Shown in pieces: positions 39,047-49,012 of a stretch of DNA of 64,000 nucleotides (within the stretch, counting starts at the first letter, position 1; each line of letters begins with the position of its first letter). The notes under the pieces were generated by a model that saw only the letters and a list, made by a program, of their open reading frames with translations, had not been told where the DNA came from and did no database searches. The translations under genes were made by a program, and so were the position numbers. Source of the stretch: Pseudomonas brassicacearum (GTDB lineage: Bacteria > Pseudomonadota > Gammaproteobacteria > Pseudomonadales > Pseudomonadaceae); the NCBI RefSeq assembly GCF_003732225.1, contig NZ_MOBJ01000006.1, positions 434,001 to 498,000 of the forward strand. The letters run 5' to 3'.

Positions 39047-39930
39047 TGCAGGCAGGTCTTCGGATCGATGTCGACACCTACCGAGGTACCCGTGAGGGGG
39101 TACCCCGGTTGTTGGAGATGCTCGATGAAGCACAAGTCAAGGCGACGTTTTTTTTCAGCGTTGGTCCGGACAACATGGGGCGCCATTTATGGCGCCTCAT
39201 CCGTCCGCAGTTTCTCTGGAAAATGCTCCGCTCCAATGCCGCGGGTCTGTACGGCTGGGATATTTTGCTGGCCGGCACTGCCTGGCCCGGCAAACCCATC
39301 GGCCGTGACCTGGGGCACCTGATGCGCCAGACCCTCGCGGCTGGCCATGAAGTCGGTTTGCACGCCTGGGATCACCACGGCTGGCAAGCCAACGCAGGGC
39401 GCTGGAGCGACGCTGACCTGATCGAGCAGATTCGCCGGGGCGTAGACACGCTCAGCGATATTCTCGGGCAGAGCGTGGACTGTTCGGCGGCCGCCGGTTG
39501 GCGCGCCGATGAACGGGTCATCGAAGCCAAGCAACGTTTTGGCTTTCGTTACAACAGCGACTGTCGCGGACAAAGCCTGTTCCAGCCACGGCTGGCAGAC
39601 GGTAGCCTCGGCACGCCACAAATTCCGGTCGACTTGCCAACCTTCGATGAAGTGGTGGGTCCCGTCGTAGCAGCCAATGAGTTCAACTCATACATTCTTG
39701 ACCGATTCAGCCCCTCGAAGCTGAACGTATATACGATACATGCGGAGGTAGAAGGGATTCTGATGGCTAACGATTTCCGTCAGTTGCTGGTCGACGCGCG
39801 TCAGCGCGGCATCCAGTTCCAGCCTTTGGGTGATTTATTGCCCGCCCAGCCGACAACCCTGCCTCAAGGCCGCGTAATACGTGGTGCCCTTGAAGGCCGA
39901 GAAGGATGGTTGGGAGTGCAAGGCGCATGA
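39046..39930 (+). CDS. arnD: 4-deoxy-4-formamido-L-arabinose-phosphoundecaprenol deformylase
   Basis: 294 residues, NodB-like deacetylase. The start [20 protein letters not shown] carries the metal aspartate pattern; later [10 protein letters not shown] gives the histidine pair. It removes formyl from the lipid-linked sugar so that it can be flipped and used by ArnT. Start ATG shares one base with the arnA stop; the end overlaps arnT by 4 bases. Confidence 0.96.
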   Translation: MQAGLRIDVDTYRGTREGVPRLLEMLDEAQVKATFFFSVGPDNMGRHLWRLIRPQFLWKMLRSNAAGLYGWDILLAGTAWPGKPIGRDLGHLMRQTLAAGHEVGLHAWDHHGWQANAGRWSDADLIEQIRRGVDTLSDILGQSVDCSAAAGWRADERVIEAKQRFGFRYNSDCRGQSLFQPRLADGSLGTPQIPVDLPTFDEVVGPVVAANEFNSYILDRFSPSKLNVYTIHAEVEGILMANDFRQLLVDARQRGIQFQPLGDLLPAQPTTLPQGRVIRGALEGREGWLGVQGA

Positions 39931-41576
39931 GCAAACGCTGGGCTTTGCCGTTACTGCTTATCGCTTTCGGTCTGGTCTATCTGTTGCCGCTGGGCACGCA
40001 TGGTCTGTGGATTCCGGATGAAACCCGCTACGCCCAGGTCAGTCAGGAAATACTCCTGAGTGGCAACTGGGTGTCGCCGCACTTCATGGGCCTGCGTTAT
40101 TTCGAGAAGCCGATTGCCGGTTACTGGATGATCGCGATCGGCCAGGCCCTGTTCGGTGACAACCTGTTCGGGGTGCGCATTGCGTCGGCACTCTCGACCG
40201 GTTTGAGCATCATGCTGACTTACCTGATCGCACGCAGGCTCTGGAACGATCCGCGTAAAAGCATCGCCAGCGCATTGCTGTATATGAGTTTCGCAGTAAT
40301 CGCCATTCAAGGGGGCTACGCCAACCTCGACCCGCAATTCACTTTCTGGGTCAACCTTAGCCTGGTGGCCTTGTGGTTTGCGCTGGACAGCAGTAGTCGC
40401 AATGCGCGGCTGATGAGTTGGGCGAGCCTGGGTCTGGCCTGCGGCATGGGCTTTCTGACCAAGGGTTTCCTGGCCTGGTTGCTGCCGGTACTGATCGCCC
40501 TGCCCTACATGATCTGGCAAAAACGCTGGCGTGAACTGCTGGTGTACGGCCCGGTGGCTATCGTGGTTGCGATTGTCATCAGCCTGCCGTGGGCCCTGGC
40601 CGTGCATGCGCAGGAGCCCGATTACTGGCGTTTCTTCTTCTGGCACGAGCACATCCGCCGCTTTGCCGGTGACGATGCGCAGCACGCCTCCCCTTGGTGG
40701 TTCTACCTGCCGATGTTGGTAGCGTTCAGCTTGCCGTGGGTGGCGTTCCTGCCTTCGGCGCTCGAACAAGCCTGGCAAACCAGGCGTCAGGCCAGCAGCG
40801 GATTCCTGTTGCTGTGGCTGGTCCTTCCGTTGGCGTTTTTCAGCCTCAGCAAAGGCAAGTTGCCGGCCTACATTCTGCCGTGCCTGTTGCCTCTGGCGCT
40901 GTTGATGGGGAATGCACTGATTGACCGACTGAACCTGGGGCAAAGCCGACTGTTCAGGATCAACGGCCTGCTGAACCTGGTCATCGGTCTGACCACCCTG
41001 CTGGCGATGGTTTACCTGCAACTGAAAAACCCCGTGTATGTCGATGAAATGCACAACCTGGTGCTGGTGTTCATCGTGCTCATGGGCTGGATCCTGTCCA
41101 ACCTGCTGCTGGTATTCCGACCGTTCAGCGCATGGGCTGCACCAGCAATCGGCAGCTGGCTGCTGATCGCCATTCTGCCGGCCGCATTGCCGCACTCGGT
41201 GGTCTACAACAAGATGCCCGACCAGTTTGTCCTCCAGCACATTGACGAACTCAGCCAGACCAAAAGCCTGCTGAGCAATGACCTGGGGGCTGCGTCTGCT
41301 GTGGCTTGGCGTCTGCAACGCCCTGAAGTGGCCCTGTACAACACCATCGGCGAAGTGAAATACGGCCTGGATTATCCGGATGCCGCTGCACGTCGGGTCG
41401 ATACCGAGCATGTGCAGCAGTGGATGAGCGAAGCCCGCAAGACCGGCCCGGTCGGCGTGGTCATGCGCGTCAAGGGTGACGACGAAATCCGCGAACTCGA
41501 ACTGCTGCCTAAAGATGGCAAGCATTACGAGCAAGGCAACATGGTTATTCTGATCATCCCGCAGAGCGCGCCATGA
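39927..41576 (+). CDS. arnT: Undecaprenyl phosphate-aminoarabinose:lipid A transferase (operon copy)
   Basis: 549 residues, starting [20 protein letters not shown], with [17 protein letters not shown] and FEKPIAGYW in the first periplasmic loop and a soluble C-terminal domain. It transfers aminoarabinose to lipid A phosphates. It is embedded in the operon with 4-base overlaps on both sides and is clearly paralogous to the copy at 26016-27665, which has DEPRYAQ where this has DETRYAQ. Confidence 0.96.
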   Translation: MSKRWALPLLLIAFGLVYLLPLGTHGLWIPDETRYAQVSQEILLSGNWVSPHFMGLRYFEKPIAGYWMIAIGQALFGDNLFGVRIASALSTGLSIMLTYLIARRLWNDPRKSIASALLYMSFAVIAIQGGYANLDPQFTFWVNLSLVALWFALDSSSRNARLMSWASLGLACGMGFLTKGFLAWLLPVLIALPYMIWQKRWRELLVYGPVAIVVAIVISLPWALAVHAQEPDYWRFFFWHEHIRRFAGDDAQHASPWWFYLPMLVAFSLPWVAFLPSALEQAWQTRRQASSGFLLLWLVLPLAFFSLSKGKLPAYILPCLLPLALLMGNALIDRLNLGQSRLFRINGLLNLVIGLTTLLAMVYLQLKNPVYVDEMHNLVLVFIVLMGWILSNLLLVFRPFSAWAAPAIGSWLLIAILPAALPHSVVYNKMPDQFVLQHIDELSQTKSLLSNDLGAASAVAWRLQRPEVALYNTIGEVKYGLDYPDAAARRVDTEHVQQWMSEARKTGPVGVVMRVKGDDEIRELELLPKDGKHYEQGNMVILIIPQSAP

Positions 41577-41917
41577 CCCTGATACTGCTGTTGTCGGCCT
41601 GCCTGCTGACCTGTCTGGGTCAGATCGCCCAGAAATACGCCGTCGAAAGCTGGCGCGGCAAAGACTCCGGCTGGGGCGAGAAACTGCTCTCGCCGTGGCT
41701 GTGGCTGGCCCTGGCCAGCCTGGGCTTCGGCCTGTTGGTGTGGCTATTGGTGTTGCAGCGTCTGGAGGTCGGTGTCGCCTACCCGATGTTGAGCCTCAAC
41801 TTTGTGCTGATCACCCTGGCCGCCCACTTCGTCTTCCACGAAACCATTGATCGTCGTCACTGGATCGGTGTTGCGCTGATCATCGCCGGCGTCGTTCTGC
41901 TCGGGAGGCACGCATGA
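41573..41917 (+). CDS. arnE: Aminoarabinose flippase subunit ArnE
   Basis: 114 residues, four helices of SMR type: [20 protein letters not shown] at the start and [20 protein letters not shown] in the third helix. With ArnF it moves undecaprenyl-phosphate-aminoarabinose across the inner membrane. 4-base overlaps with arnT and arnF. Confidence 0.94.
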   Translation: MTLILLLSACLLTCLGQIAQKYAVESWRGKDSGWGEKLLSPWLWLALASLGFGLLVWLLVLQRLEVGVAYPMLSLNFVLITLAAHFVFHETIDRRHWIGVALIIAGVVLLGRHA

Positions 41918-42327
41918 GCCTTCGTCGCGGAATCAGCTTTGCCATGGGCAGCGTGGCGCTGGTCAGTGCAGCCCAATTGGGCATGCGCTGGAGCATGAGC
42001 CATTTACCGCTGCCCGATCAGTGGCTGCAGGCCCTGAGCAACAGCAGTATCGACCTGCTCGCGCTCGGCGTGGTGCTTGCCTCGATCTGCGCTTACGCCC
42101 TGTCCATGTTGTGCTGGCTCGCCGCGCTGCGCGATCTGCCCCTGGGCCGGGCCTACTCGTTGTTGAGTATCAGCTATGCACTGGTGTATCTGTTGGCCGC
42201 CAGCCTGCCGCTGTTCAACGAAAACTTCAGTCTTTCCAAAACACTCGGGGTGGCCTTGGTCATCCTCGGTGTCATCACTATTAACTCTCGAACTGCCAGC
42301 GCCCCAGAAGTCAGGAATGCCTCATGA
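41914..42327 (+). CDS. arnF: Aminoarabinose flippase subunit ArnF
   Basis: 137 residues, four SMR-type helices, with [20 protein letters not shown] as the conserved third-helix element. Partner of ArnE in moving the lipid-linked sugar outward. It overlaps arnE and ugd by 4 bases each. Confidence 0.93.
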   Translation: MSLRRGISFAMGSVALVSAAQLGMRWSMSHLPLPDQWLQALSNSSIDLLALGVVLASICAYALSMLCWLAALRDLPLGRAYSLLSISYALVYLLAASLPLFNENFSLSKTLGVALVILGVITINSRTASAPEVRNAS

Positions 42328-43697
42328 AAATCAGTGTAATTGGTAGCGGTTATGTAGGTCTGGTGCAGGCGACTGTCCTGGCTGAAGTCGGTCATGATGT
42401 CGTGTGCATGGACGTCGATCAGAACAAGATCAAAATGCTGCAGAAAGGCCACGTCACTATCTTTGAACCAGGGCTGGAAAGCATGGTCAAGGAGAACCTG
42501 GAGAGCGGGCGCCTGCACTTCACCAGCGACGAGAAGATGGCGATCGAGCACGGCCAGGTGTTGTTCATCGCGGTCGGTACGCCGTCGGACGAGGACGGCT
42601 CGGCCGATCTGAAATATGTTCTGTCCGTGGGCGACGCCGTCGCGCGCCATCGGGTCGAGCCGCTGATTCTGGTGGAAAAATCCACTGTTCCGGTCGGCAC
42701 CGGCGACACCCTGCGCGCGCACATTGAAGAAGTGCTGAAGAAAGCCGGGCGCACCCTGGAGTTCGATATCGTCTCCAACCCGGAATTCCTCAAGGAAGGT
42801 TCGGCCGTCAGTGACTGCCGTCGCCCTGACCGCATCGTCATCGGTTGCGAACGTGAAGAAGTCCGTGAAGTGATGCGCGACCTCTACGCCCCCTTCAATC
42901 GCAACCATGACCGCATCATGTTCATGGACCTGCGCAGCGCCGAACTCACCAAGTACGCAGCCAACTGCATGCTTGCGACCAAAATCAGCTTTATCAACCA
43001 GATCGCCGAACTGGCCGAACACCTGGGTGCGGATATCGAAGCCGTGCGCATGGGCATCGGTGCAGACCAGCGCATCGGCTACCACTTCATCTACCCTGGC
43101 TGCGGCTATGGCGGTTCGTGTTTCCCGAAAGATATGCGCGCGTTGATCCACAGCGCCCAGGAAGCCAATTGCTCCAGCGACCTGTTGCAAGCGGTCGAGG
43201 CCATCAACCAGCGGCAGAAACACAAGCTGTTCGAACGCATCAATGCGTTCTACAAAGGTGAGCTGAAAGGCAAGACCTTCGCCCTCTGGGGTCTGGCGTT
43301 CAAACCCAACACCGACGACATGCGCGATGCCCCAAGCCGGGTGCTGATGGAAGCCTTGTGGGCTGCCGGTGCACACGTACGGGCCTTCGACCCTGAAGCC
43401 ATGCAGGAAACCCAACACCTGTACCCGGATCAACCGAACCTGTCGCTGATGGGCACCCCGGAATCCGCGCTGGTAGGCGCAGACGCCTTGATCGTTTGCA
43501 CCGAATGGCAACAGTTCAAGGCGCCGGATTTCAAATTGATCGAGGAGCGTCTCAAAGCCCCGGTGATCTTCGACGGGCGTAACCTGTATGACGCTGATCG
43601 CCTGGCACGCAAAGGCTTCAAGTACTTCCCGATGGGTCGTGGCGAGTCGCGCAATCTGCCAATCCCTCAGCAACAGTGGCCAGCTTCTTCCGTCTAA
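42324..43697 (+). CDS. ugd: UDP-glucose 6-dehydrogenase
   Basis: 457 residues. N-terminal NAD fold [20 protein letters not shown], catalytic cysteine in [12 protein letters not shown], and a C-terminal UDP-binding domain with [17 protein letters not shown]. It oxidises UDP-glucose to UDP-glucuronate, the starting compound for ArnA. Its overlap with arnF makes it part of the operon. Confidence 0.95.
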   Translation: MKISVIGSGYVGLVQATVLAEVGHDVVCMDVDQNKIKMLQKGHVTIFEPGLESMVKENLESGRLHFTSDEKMAIEHGQVLFIAVGTPSDEDGSADLKYVLSVGDAVARHRVEPLILVEKSTVPVGTGDTLRAHIEEVLKKAGRTLEFDIVSNPEFLKEGSAVSDCRRPDRIVIGCEREEVREVMRDLYAPFNRNHDRIMFMDLRSAELTKYAANCMLATKISFINQIAELAEHLGADIEAVRMGIGADQRIGYHFIYPGCGYGGSCFPKDMRALIHSAQEANCSSDLLQAVEAINQRQKHKLFERINAFYKGELKGKTFALWGLAFKPNTDDMRDAPSRVLMEALWAAGAHVRAFDPEAMQETQHLYPDQPNLSLMGTPESALVGADALIVCTEWQQFKAPDFKLIEERLKAPVIFDGRNLYDADRLARKGFKYFPMGRGESRNLPIPQQQWPASSV

Positions 43698-43711
43698 GCC
43701 CAGGAGGCCGC

Positions 43712-45319
43712 GTGCACGCATATCCATCGACAGGGATCCGTCAACAATCGTTAGGTCTGGGGCTACTGGCGCTGCTGCTGTTCTGCGCCGGGGTCTACCA
43801 GCAATCGGCGATCGGATTCGACTCGCGGTTTGTACTGTTTGCCCAGGAAATGCTGCGCCATGGGCCGGGATTCTTCCCGACCACCTATGGCCAGCCTTAC
43901 GCTGATTACTGGGCCACTTCGACGTTTTTTACCTGGCTGCTTTCGTTGCCCTTTGGCCAGGTAAACGCGTTGACGGCCTGGTTACCCAGCGCCATTGCCT
44001 CGGCAACGATTGTCACGCTGATGTACCGACTGGTAGCGCCCTACTCCAGAACCTGGGCGCTGATCAGCATCGCCCTGATGCTGCTCAGCAATATGTTCAT
44101 CACCGAAACTCGCGCCGTGTCCCTCGACCAGATGGTCGCGGCCGTGACTTTCGCTGTGTTCTATCTGGGCTATGCCGCTGACCATTTCCAGGCACCACGA
44201 CGACTGTTGTTGATACTCGTGTTGCTGGTACTGGGCTTTGCCATTCGTGGGCCGATCGGTTTAGTGGTACCTACCGGTGTGTTGTGCACTTATTACCTGC
44301 TCAATGGCCAGTGGCGCCGGATGATCAGCGTCGGCTTGCTGGCTGCGTTGCTGCTGGCAGCCGGTATCGGCCTGTTGCTGTGGCTGGCACACGTCAGTGG
44401 TGGCCCGACCTTCGTAGAAGACGTGATCCGCATGCAGTTCATGGGGCGCATGGACGGTCGCGAAGGTGCGAGTGGCGCGCTGTATTACTTCAGCAGCTCC
44501 TTGGGCAACTACGCACTGGCGTACCCTTTGGCGGCATTGGTGCTGGCCGCGGTGTTGCTGGTCGGGCGCAACGACCGTGGACCGGCGTTGCGTCTGCTGA
44601 CCTTGTGCACGGCTGCCGGGCTGATCGTGATGATTGGCCTGTCGATTCCGATGGCGAAAAAAGCCCGCTACATGCTGCCGATGCTGCCGATGGCGGCAAT
44701 CGTCGCGGCGTATCCGTTCCAGAGTGCGCAGGGTCGGGTATTTCAGTGGTTACGCGGCCTGATGCAGGGCCTGTGGTTGCTGATGCCTGGCTTGCTGATC
44801 ATTGGGCTGGTGGTGGCCAAGCGACGCTTTCCGGAGCATCTCACCTCGATGACGGCGGTGATGGCGATACTCGGTGTGCTGCAGGCAGTCGCATTGGGGC
44901 TGTTATTCAAGCCGCGTATGCGTGCGGTGGGCCTGGCGTTCGCCGCGGTGCTGGCGCTGTGGTCGACCTACATTCTGGTGTTCGAGCCGGTGGAGCGTAC
45001 GCTCTTCGACACCCGCACGTTCAGCCGTGCAGCCGTTGAGCTGATCCAGAAAGATCCGGCGCCCGTGGTGCTGCACGCCATGGGCAAAGACGCCAAGGCC
45101 ATCAAGTTCATGGTCAACGTCGATCACGACCTGCTCCCGGTTTTCACTTCTTCAGTGCAAGAGCTGGAGAACCTGACAGGCCCTGCCTGGCTGGTGATGG
45201 ACAAAAGCGACTACGAGGCCCTGAAAGGCTCTCGGCTGGCGACATTGCAGCCGGTGCTTAACGGGACCTTCGACAAGAACGATTACGTCCTGCTGCATCT
45301 GGTACCCGTGCAACCCTGA
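43712..45319 (+). CDS. ArnT/PMT-family glycosyltransferase at the end of the arn operon
   Basis: 535 residues, GT-C fold with about 11 helices and a C-terminal soluble tail. The first loop has SAIGFDSRFVLFAQEML and YADYWATSTFF, a divergent form of the ArnT loop: the DE pair is DS here. The GTG at 43712 is chosen because AGGAGG lies 4 bases before it; the frame runs back into ugd. It follows ugd by 14 bases, so it is likely in the same transcript. Acceptor and sugar are unknown. It may modify another part of the envelope or assist ArnT. Confidence 0.82.
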   Translation: MHAYPSTGIRQQSLGLGLLALLLFCAGVYQQSAIGFDSRFVLFAQEMLRHGPGFFPTTYGQPYADYWATSTFFTWLLSLPFGQVNALTAWLPSAIASATIVTLMYRLVAPYSRTWALISIALMLLSNMFITETRAVSLDQMVAAVTFAVFYLGYAADHFQAPRRLLLILVLLVLGFAIRGPIGLVVPTGVLCTYYLLNGQWRRMISVGLLAALLLAAGIGLLLWLAHVSGGPTFVEDVIRMQFMGRMDGREGASGALYYFSSSLGNYALAYPLAALVLAAVLLVGRNDRGPALRLLTLCTAAGLIVMIGLSIPMAKKARYMLPMLPMAAIVAAYPFQSAQGRVFQWLRGLMQGLWLLMPGLLIIGLVVAKRRFPEHLTSMTAVMAILGVLQAVALGLLFKPRMRAVGLAFAAVLALWSTYILVFEPVERTLFDTRTFSRAAVELIQKDPAPVVLHAMGKDAKAIKFMVNVDHDLLPVFTSSVQELENLTGPAWLVMDKSDYEALKGSRLATLQPVLNGTFDKNDYVLLHLVPVQP

Positions 45320-45361
45320 ACCGGTTGCACTTCGTCAGGGCGCTTGCTTAAGCTTGCGCCC

Positions 45362-45910
45362 ATGACTCCTTCCCTCCGCCGTGCCCAACTCGCCGATGCC
45401 AGCGCACTGCCCGCCGTAGAGCGTTCAGCTGCCGCACTCTTCCGTAATGATCCCGAACTTGCCTGGCTTGCCGACGCCCCCGTGACCAGCGTCGAACAGC
45501 ACCAGCATGATATTCGTTGCGCGCTGATCTGGGTTGCCGAGGCGGCCGATGCATCAATCGTGGGTTTTCTCAGCGCCCATACCGTCGATACCGAACTGCA
45601 TATCCAGGAAGTGTCCGTCAGCAGCGGGTTTCAGGGTCAGGGCCTGGGACGCAGGTTGTTGCAGACCGCCCTTGAGCACGCGCGCCATAACGGATTGACC
45701 GCGCTGACGCTGACGACCTTTCGTGAACTGCCATGGAATGAGCTGTTTTATCGGCGATTCGGTTTTCAAACACTGCCGTTTTCCAGTCTCGATCAGCGCT
45801 TGAAAGCGGTGCTGGAAGCAGAAATCTCGCATGGATTGCCGGGTACCCGACGGTGTGCCATGCGTTATTGCGCAGGATCGAGGCTGACCTCGAAGCCCCC
45901 CTGCACCTGA
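45362..45910 (+). CDS. GNAT-family acetyltransferase with altered C-terminal end
   Basis: About 182 residues. The acetyl-CoA loop is in VSVSSGFQGQGLGRRLLQTA and the late family element in WNELFYRRFGFQ. Substrate unknown. The homologous part appears to end at RCAMRY (about base 45870). The last residues CAGSRLTSKPPCT are encoded by DNA that belongs, on the other strand, to a remnant of the DUF2235 array, so the original stop has been replaced. The fold core is intact and the protein could still work. No strong ribosome site is seen before the ATG at 45362. Confidence 0.8.
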   Translation: MTPSLRRAQLADASALPAVERSAAALFRNDPELAWLADAPVTSVEQHQHDIRCALIWVAEAADASIVGFLSAHTVDTELHIQEVSVSSGFQGQGLGRRLLQTALEHARHNGLTALTLTTFRELPWNELFYRRFGFQTLPFSSLDQRLKAVLEAEISHGLPGTRRCAMRYCAGSRLTSKPPCT

Positions 45911-46035
45911 TTCAGGATCCGCGTGGCGATGGGGTGCAACTCCGCCGGTAGCGCCAAGTCAGGTCGTGCTTCGAGACTTTTGAACGACACGCAATGGCGC
46001 ACGCCCAGCTCACGCATGACCCGCAGGGCTAGCCC
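45870..46035 (-). pseudogene. Small remnant of the DUF2235 C-terminal region
   Basis: Read on the minus strand it encodes LRVMRELGVRHCVSFKSLEA, then RPDLALPAEL, matching the truncated lipase copies at 46670 and 48155. It begins directly after the lipoprotein stop at 46036, so about 600 bases of the unit were deleted. The other end runs into the GNAT gene. It marks the far end of the tandem array. Confidence 0.8.
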
Positions 46036-46673
46036 CTACCAAGTGCCATACGGAATCCCGTGCTGGTCGATATAGGCCTGAGCCTCGGGGTTCGGCGCCC
46101 GGTAATAAATACCGTTGCCGTTCCGATGAGGCCCCAGCGGCTCGACCTCGGCCTGAAAACGCCCAACTTCCTTGTACCCCAGGCAACCTGCCCCCACCCA
46201 GACTTTGACGATGCCGCCAAGAGCCATCCCCAGATTTACTCTGTTGCGATAAAGCGTTACCTCCTTCTGATCAGCTTCGCAAAACACCCGCTCCGGCCTG
46301 ACCATCTCGTCGCGCACCCACTGCGGGATCGGGATCCTGATCTTGTAGGCCTGCGGCTCCACCAGCGATTGCCAGCGCAGAAAGAGCCGTTCCGGCAGGT
46401 CGACGTTGGTCACCGGCATCGTTTTCCCCCCCCCTGGTGCCAGCCTTCCACTTTGCCGGTGTAACTGGCGACGCCAGCATGCACATTGAAAAACGCCAGT
46501 CCGCGCTGATCGAGCACATCCACGGTCTCGACCCAGACCTCCATGTGGCGCGGCGCGGCGAGGCCGACGTACCAACTGTTGTACGGCAGCTTGGGCGGCA
46601 CCGGGGGTTGAGGCCCGCTGGCGCAGGCGCTCAGGCTGAACAGCAAGCCGAGGAGCAGGGTCAGGCGCTTCAT
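46036..46673 (-). pseudogene. Immunity-type lipoprotein copy 1, out of frame at a G9/A4 tract
   Basis: Same gene as at 47523-48158 and 48999-49637: signal peptide MKRLTLLLGLLFSLSACASG with lipobox LSAC, then LPYNSWYVGLAAPRHMEVWV. At 46422-46434 the minus strand has nine G and four A. The frame there leads to WHQGGGKRCR and a stop, while the rest (MPVTNVDLPERLFLRWQSLV to GIPYGTW) continues in another frame. A one-base change in the tract would restore it. It overlaps the truncated lipase copy before it by 4 bases. Confidence 0.85.
46422..46434 (-). repeat. G9-A4 tract in lipoprotein copy 1
   Basis: Minus-strand GGGGGGGGGAAAA. Equivalent tracts are G8-A3 in copy 2 and G11-A3 in copy 3, both in frame. 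This one breaks the frame. Tract-length differences between otherwise near-identical copies are visible directly. Confidence 0.85.
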
Positions 46674-47536
46674 TCGGGATAGCCCTTGTGTGGCTGGTTG
46701 GGATAGACCTTACGTGTGTTGTCCGCCGCCGGTTTCATAGCCATCACCCCCGTGTTGGGGAGCCAATGGGCGGACTGGTGGATATAGCGGCGACGCAACA
46801 AACGCTCCTGCGCCCGATCGAGACTGACCTCGACGCCCCCCAGCACCTGATCCAGGATCTGGGTGGCGATCGGTTGCAACTCCGCCGGTAGCGCCAGATC
46901 AGGTCGTTCCTCCAATCTTTTGAATGGCACGCCATGACGCACCCCCAGCTCACGCATGACCCGCAGGGCAATCCGCGACAACTCGCCGTGCACCGGCCGG
47001 TCGAGCGCGATGGTCAGCAGGTAGTCATCCTTGTCCTCGCTGTTCTTGCCCTGCGGCGCTGGGGTCATCGACCAGGTATGGATTTCAAGGCTGCCTTCAT
47101 CACCGGCCAGACCGCTGGCCTCCAGGGCCAGCATCTGGGTCCGGGCCTTTGCCCATTCCAGATGCGCCTGCACCGGACGATTGGCATCCTGCGTGACCCG
47201 GCGGGGCGGCGTCAGCCACAGCCGCTCGCGGGCACGCGGCAAATAGCCGCCGCCAATGTTCGAGTGCACGCCGGGCAGACTGATTTCTCGATGGCCGTCC
47301 AGCACGCTGTTGAGGGCAAAATTGTGCCGGCGCTCGTCGCGGGCCTGCAACTGGATGACTTGCCGCGCGCAACCGGGCGGCAGGTACAGGTTGACGCCGG
47401 GGTTGTCGTCGTTGGCCGCGCTCAGGTCGCCGCTCAAACTGTCGATGATGGCGGCGACGGTGTCGAACAAGCCAATCAGGTTGAGACGGACATCCACCGC
47501 CGGGTCGAGATTCGCCAGTAACTTACCAAGTGCCAT
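46670..47536 (-). pseudogene. 5'-truncated DUF2235 lipase copy (orphan A)
   Basis: About 288 residues, open without stops, matching the last part of the VgrG-DUF2235 protein from FDPAVDV onward. The GFSRG nucleophile region is absent. LFDTVAAI and the histidine motif are kept, but the motif reads GVHSNIGGGY rather than GAHSDIGGGY. An ATG inside the end of the preceding lipoprotein gene (MALGKLLANLDPAVDV) could allow coupled translation. The lipoprotein copy 1 start overlaps its stop. Probably an inactive by-product of duplication, though open reading is well kept. Confidence 0.8.
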
Positions 47537-48158
47537 AGGGGATTCCATGCTGGTCAACATAGGCCTTGTTCTCTGGCTCTATGGGTATGTATTTACCGTT
47601 GCTCTTGCCTATGTATGGCCCGAGAGGCTCCACTTCAGCCTGAAATCGCCCGACTTCCTTGTACCCCAGGCAACCTGCCCCCACCCAGACTTTGACGATG
47701 CCGCCAGGAGCCATCCCCAGATTTACTCTGTTGCGATAAAGCGTTACCTCCTTCTGATCAGCTTCGCAAAACACCCGCTCCGGTCTGACCATCTCATCGC
47801 GCACCCACTGCGGGATCGGGATCCTGATCTTGTAGGCCTGCGGCTCCACCAGCGATTGCCAGCGCAAAAAGAGCCGTTCCGGCAGGTCGACGTTGGTCAC
47901 CGGCATCGTTTCCCCCCCCTGGTGCCAGCCTTCCACTTTGCCGGTGTAACTGGCGACGCCAGCATGCACATTGAAAAACGCCAGTCCGCGCTGATCGAGC
48001 ACATCCACGGTCTCGACCCAGACCTCCATGTGGCGCGGCGCGGCGAGGCCGACGTACCAACTGTTGTACGGCAGCTTGGGCGGCACCGGGGGTTGAGGCC
48101 CGCTGGCGCAGGCGCTCAGGCTGAACAGCAAGCCGAGGAGCAGGGTCAGGCGCTTCAT
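47523..48158 (-). CDS. Immunity-type lipoprotein copy 2 (DUF2931-like)
   Basis: 211 residues, signal peptide with lipobox LSAC (Cys about 17), then a conserved region LPYNSWYVGLAAPRHMEVWV as in DUF2931 proteins, which commonly accompany DUF2235 lipases. It would sit as a periplasmic lipoprotein and neutralise the lipase delivered by the type VI system; that role is inferred. The G8-A3 tract at 47909-47919 is in frame. The C-terminal part (YIGKSNGKYIPIEPENKAYV) differs from copies 1 and 3, so this copy is an allele variant. Confidence 0.8.
   Translation of the reverse strand: MKRLTLLLGLLFSLSACASGPQPPVPPKLPYNSWYVGLAAPRHMEVWVETVDVLDQRGLAFFNVHAGVASYTGKVEGWHQGGETMPVTNVDLPERLFLRWQSLVEPQAYKIRIPIPQWVRDEMVRPERVFCEADQKEVTLYRNRVNLGMAPGGIVKVWVGAGCLGYKEVGRFQAEVEPLGPYIGKSNGKYIPIEPENKAYVDQHGIPYGTW
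47912..47919 (-). repeat. G8 tract in lipoprotein copy 2
   Basis: Minus-strand G8 followed by AAA, in frame (WHQGGETMP). It is the shortest of the three tracts. Confidence 0.85.
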
Positions 48159-49012
48159 TCGGGATAGCCCTTGTGTGGCTGGTTGGGATAGACCTTCCGC
48201 GTGTTGTCCTGCACCGGTTTCATGGCCATCACCCCCGTGCTGGGTAGCCAGTGAGCGGACTGGTGGATATAGCGGCTACGCAACAAACGCTCCTGCGCCC
48301 GATCGAGGCTGACCTCGACGCCCCCCAGCACCTGATCCAGGATCTGGGTGGCGATGGGTTGCAACTCCGCCGGTAGCGCCAGATCAGGTCGTTCCTCCAA
48401 TCTTTTGAATGGCACGCCATGACGCACCCCCAGCTCACGCATGACCCGCAGGGCAATCAGCGACAACTCGCCACGCACCGGCCGGTCGAGCGCGATGGTC
48501 AGCAGGTAGTCATCGTTGTTGTTCTGCGCCTTGCCCTGCGGCGCCGGGGTCATCGACCAGGCATGGATTTCAAGGCTGCCTTCATCACCGGCCAGACCGC
48601 TGGCCTCCAGGGCCAGCATCTGGGTCCGGGCCTTTGCCCATTCCAGATGCGCCTGCACCGGACGATTGGCATCCTGCGTGACCCGGCGGGGCGGCGTCAG
48701 CCACAGCCGCTCGCGGGCACGCGGCAAATAGCCGCCGCCAATGTTCGAGTGCACCCCCGGCAGGCTGATTTCCCGATGGCCGTCCAGCACGCTGTTGAGG
48801 GCAAAATTGTGCCGACGCTCGTCGCAAGCCTGCAACTGGATGACCTGCCGCGCGCAACCGGGCGGCAGGTACAGGTTGACGCCGGGGTTGTCGTCGTTGG
48901 CCACGCTCAGGTCCGCGCCCATGATGGCGGCGACGGTGTCGAACAGGCCGATCAGGTTGAGACTGACGTCCACCGCCGGGTCAAAATTCACCAGTAACTT
49001 ACCAAGAGCCAT
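48155..49012 (-). pseudogene. 5'-truncated DUF2235 lipase copy (orphan B)
   Basis: About 285 residues from MALGKLLVNFDPAVDVSLNL to the common end HKGYPE, without internal stops. Like orphan A it lacks the nucleophile and carries GVHSNIGGGY. It shares the segment FKRLEERPDLALPAEL with orphan A, whereas the full-length protein has FDVIDDQDRRFRLPEEL. Its start lies in the 3' end of lipoprotein copy 3 and its stop overlaps the start of copy 2, the same arrangement as orphan A. Confidence 0.8.

Noticed and set aside
37061..39133. 690-residue minus-strand frame opposite arnA
   Set aside because: Shadow of the strongly codon-biased arnA. The plus-strand protein has every catalytic motif and fits the operon overlaps.
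39951..41534. 527-residue minus-strand frame opposite arnT
   Set aside because: Translation is rich in Q, H and R with no domain; the plus-strand gene is clearly ArnT.
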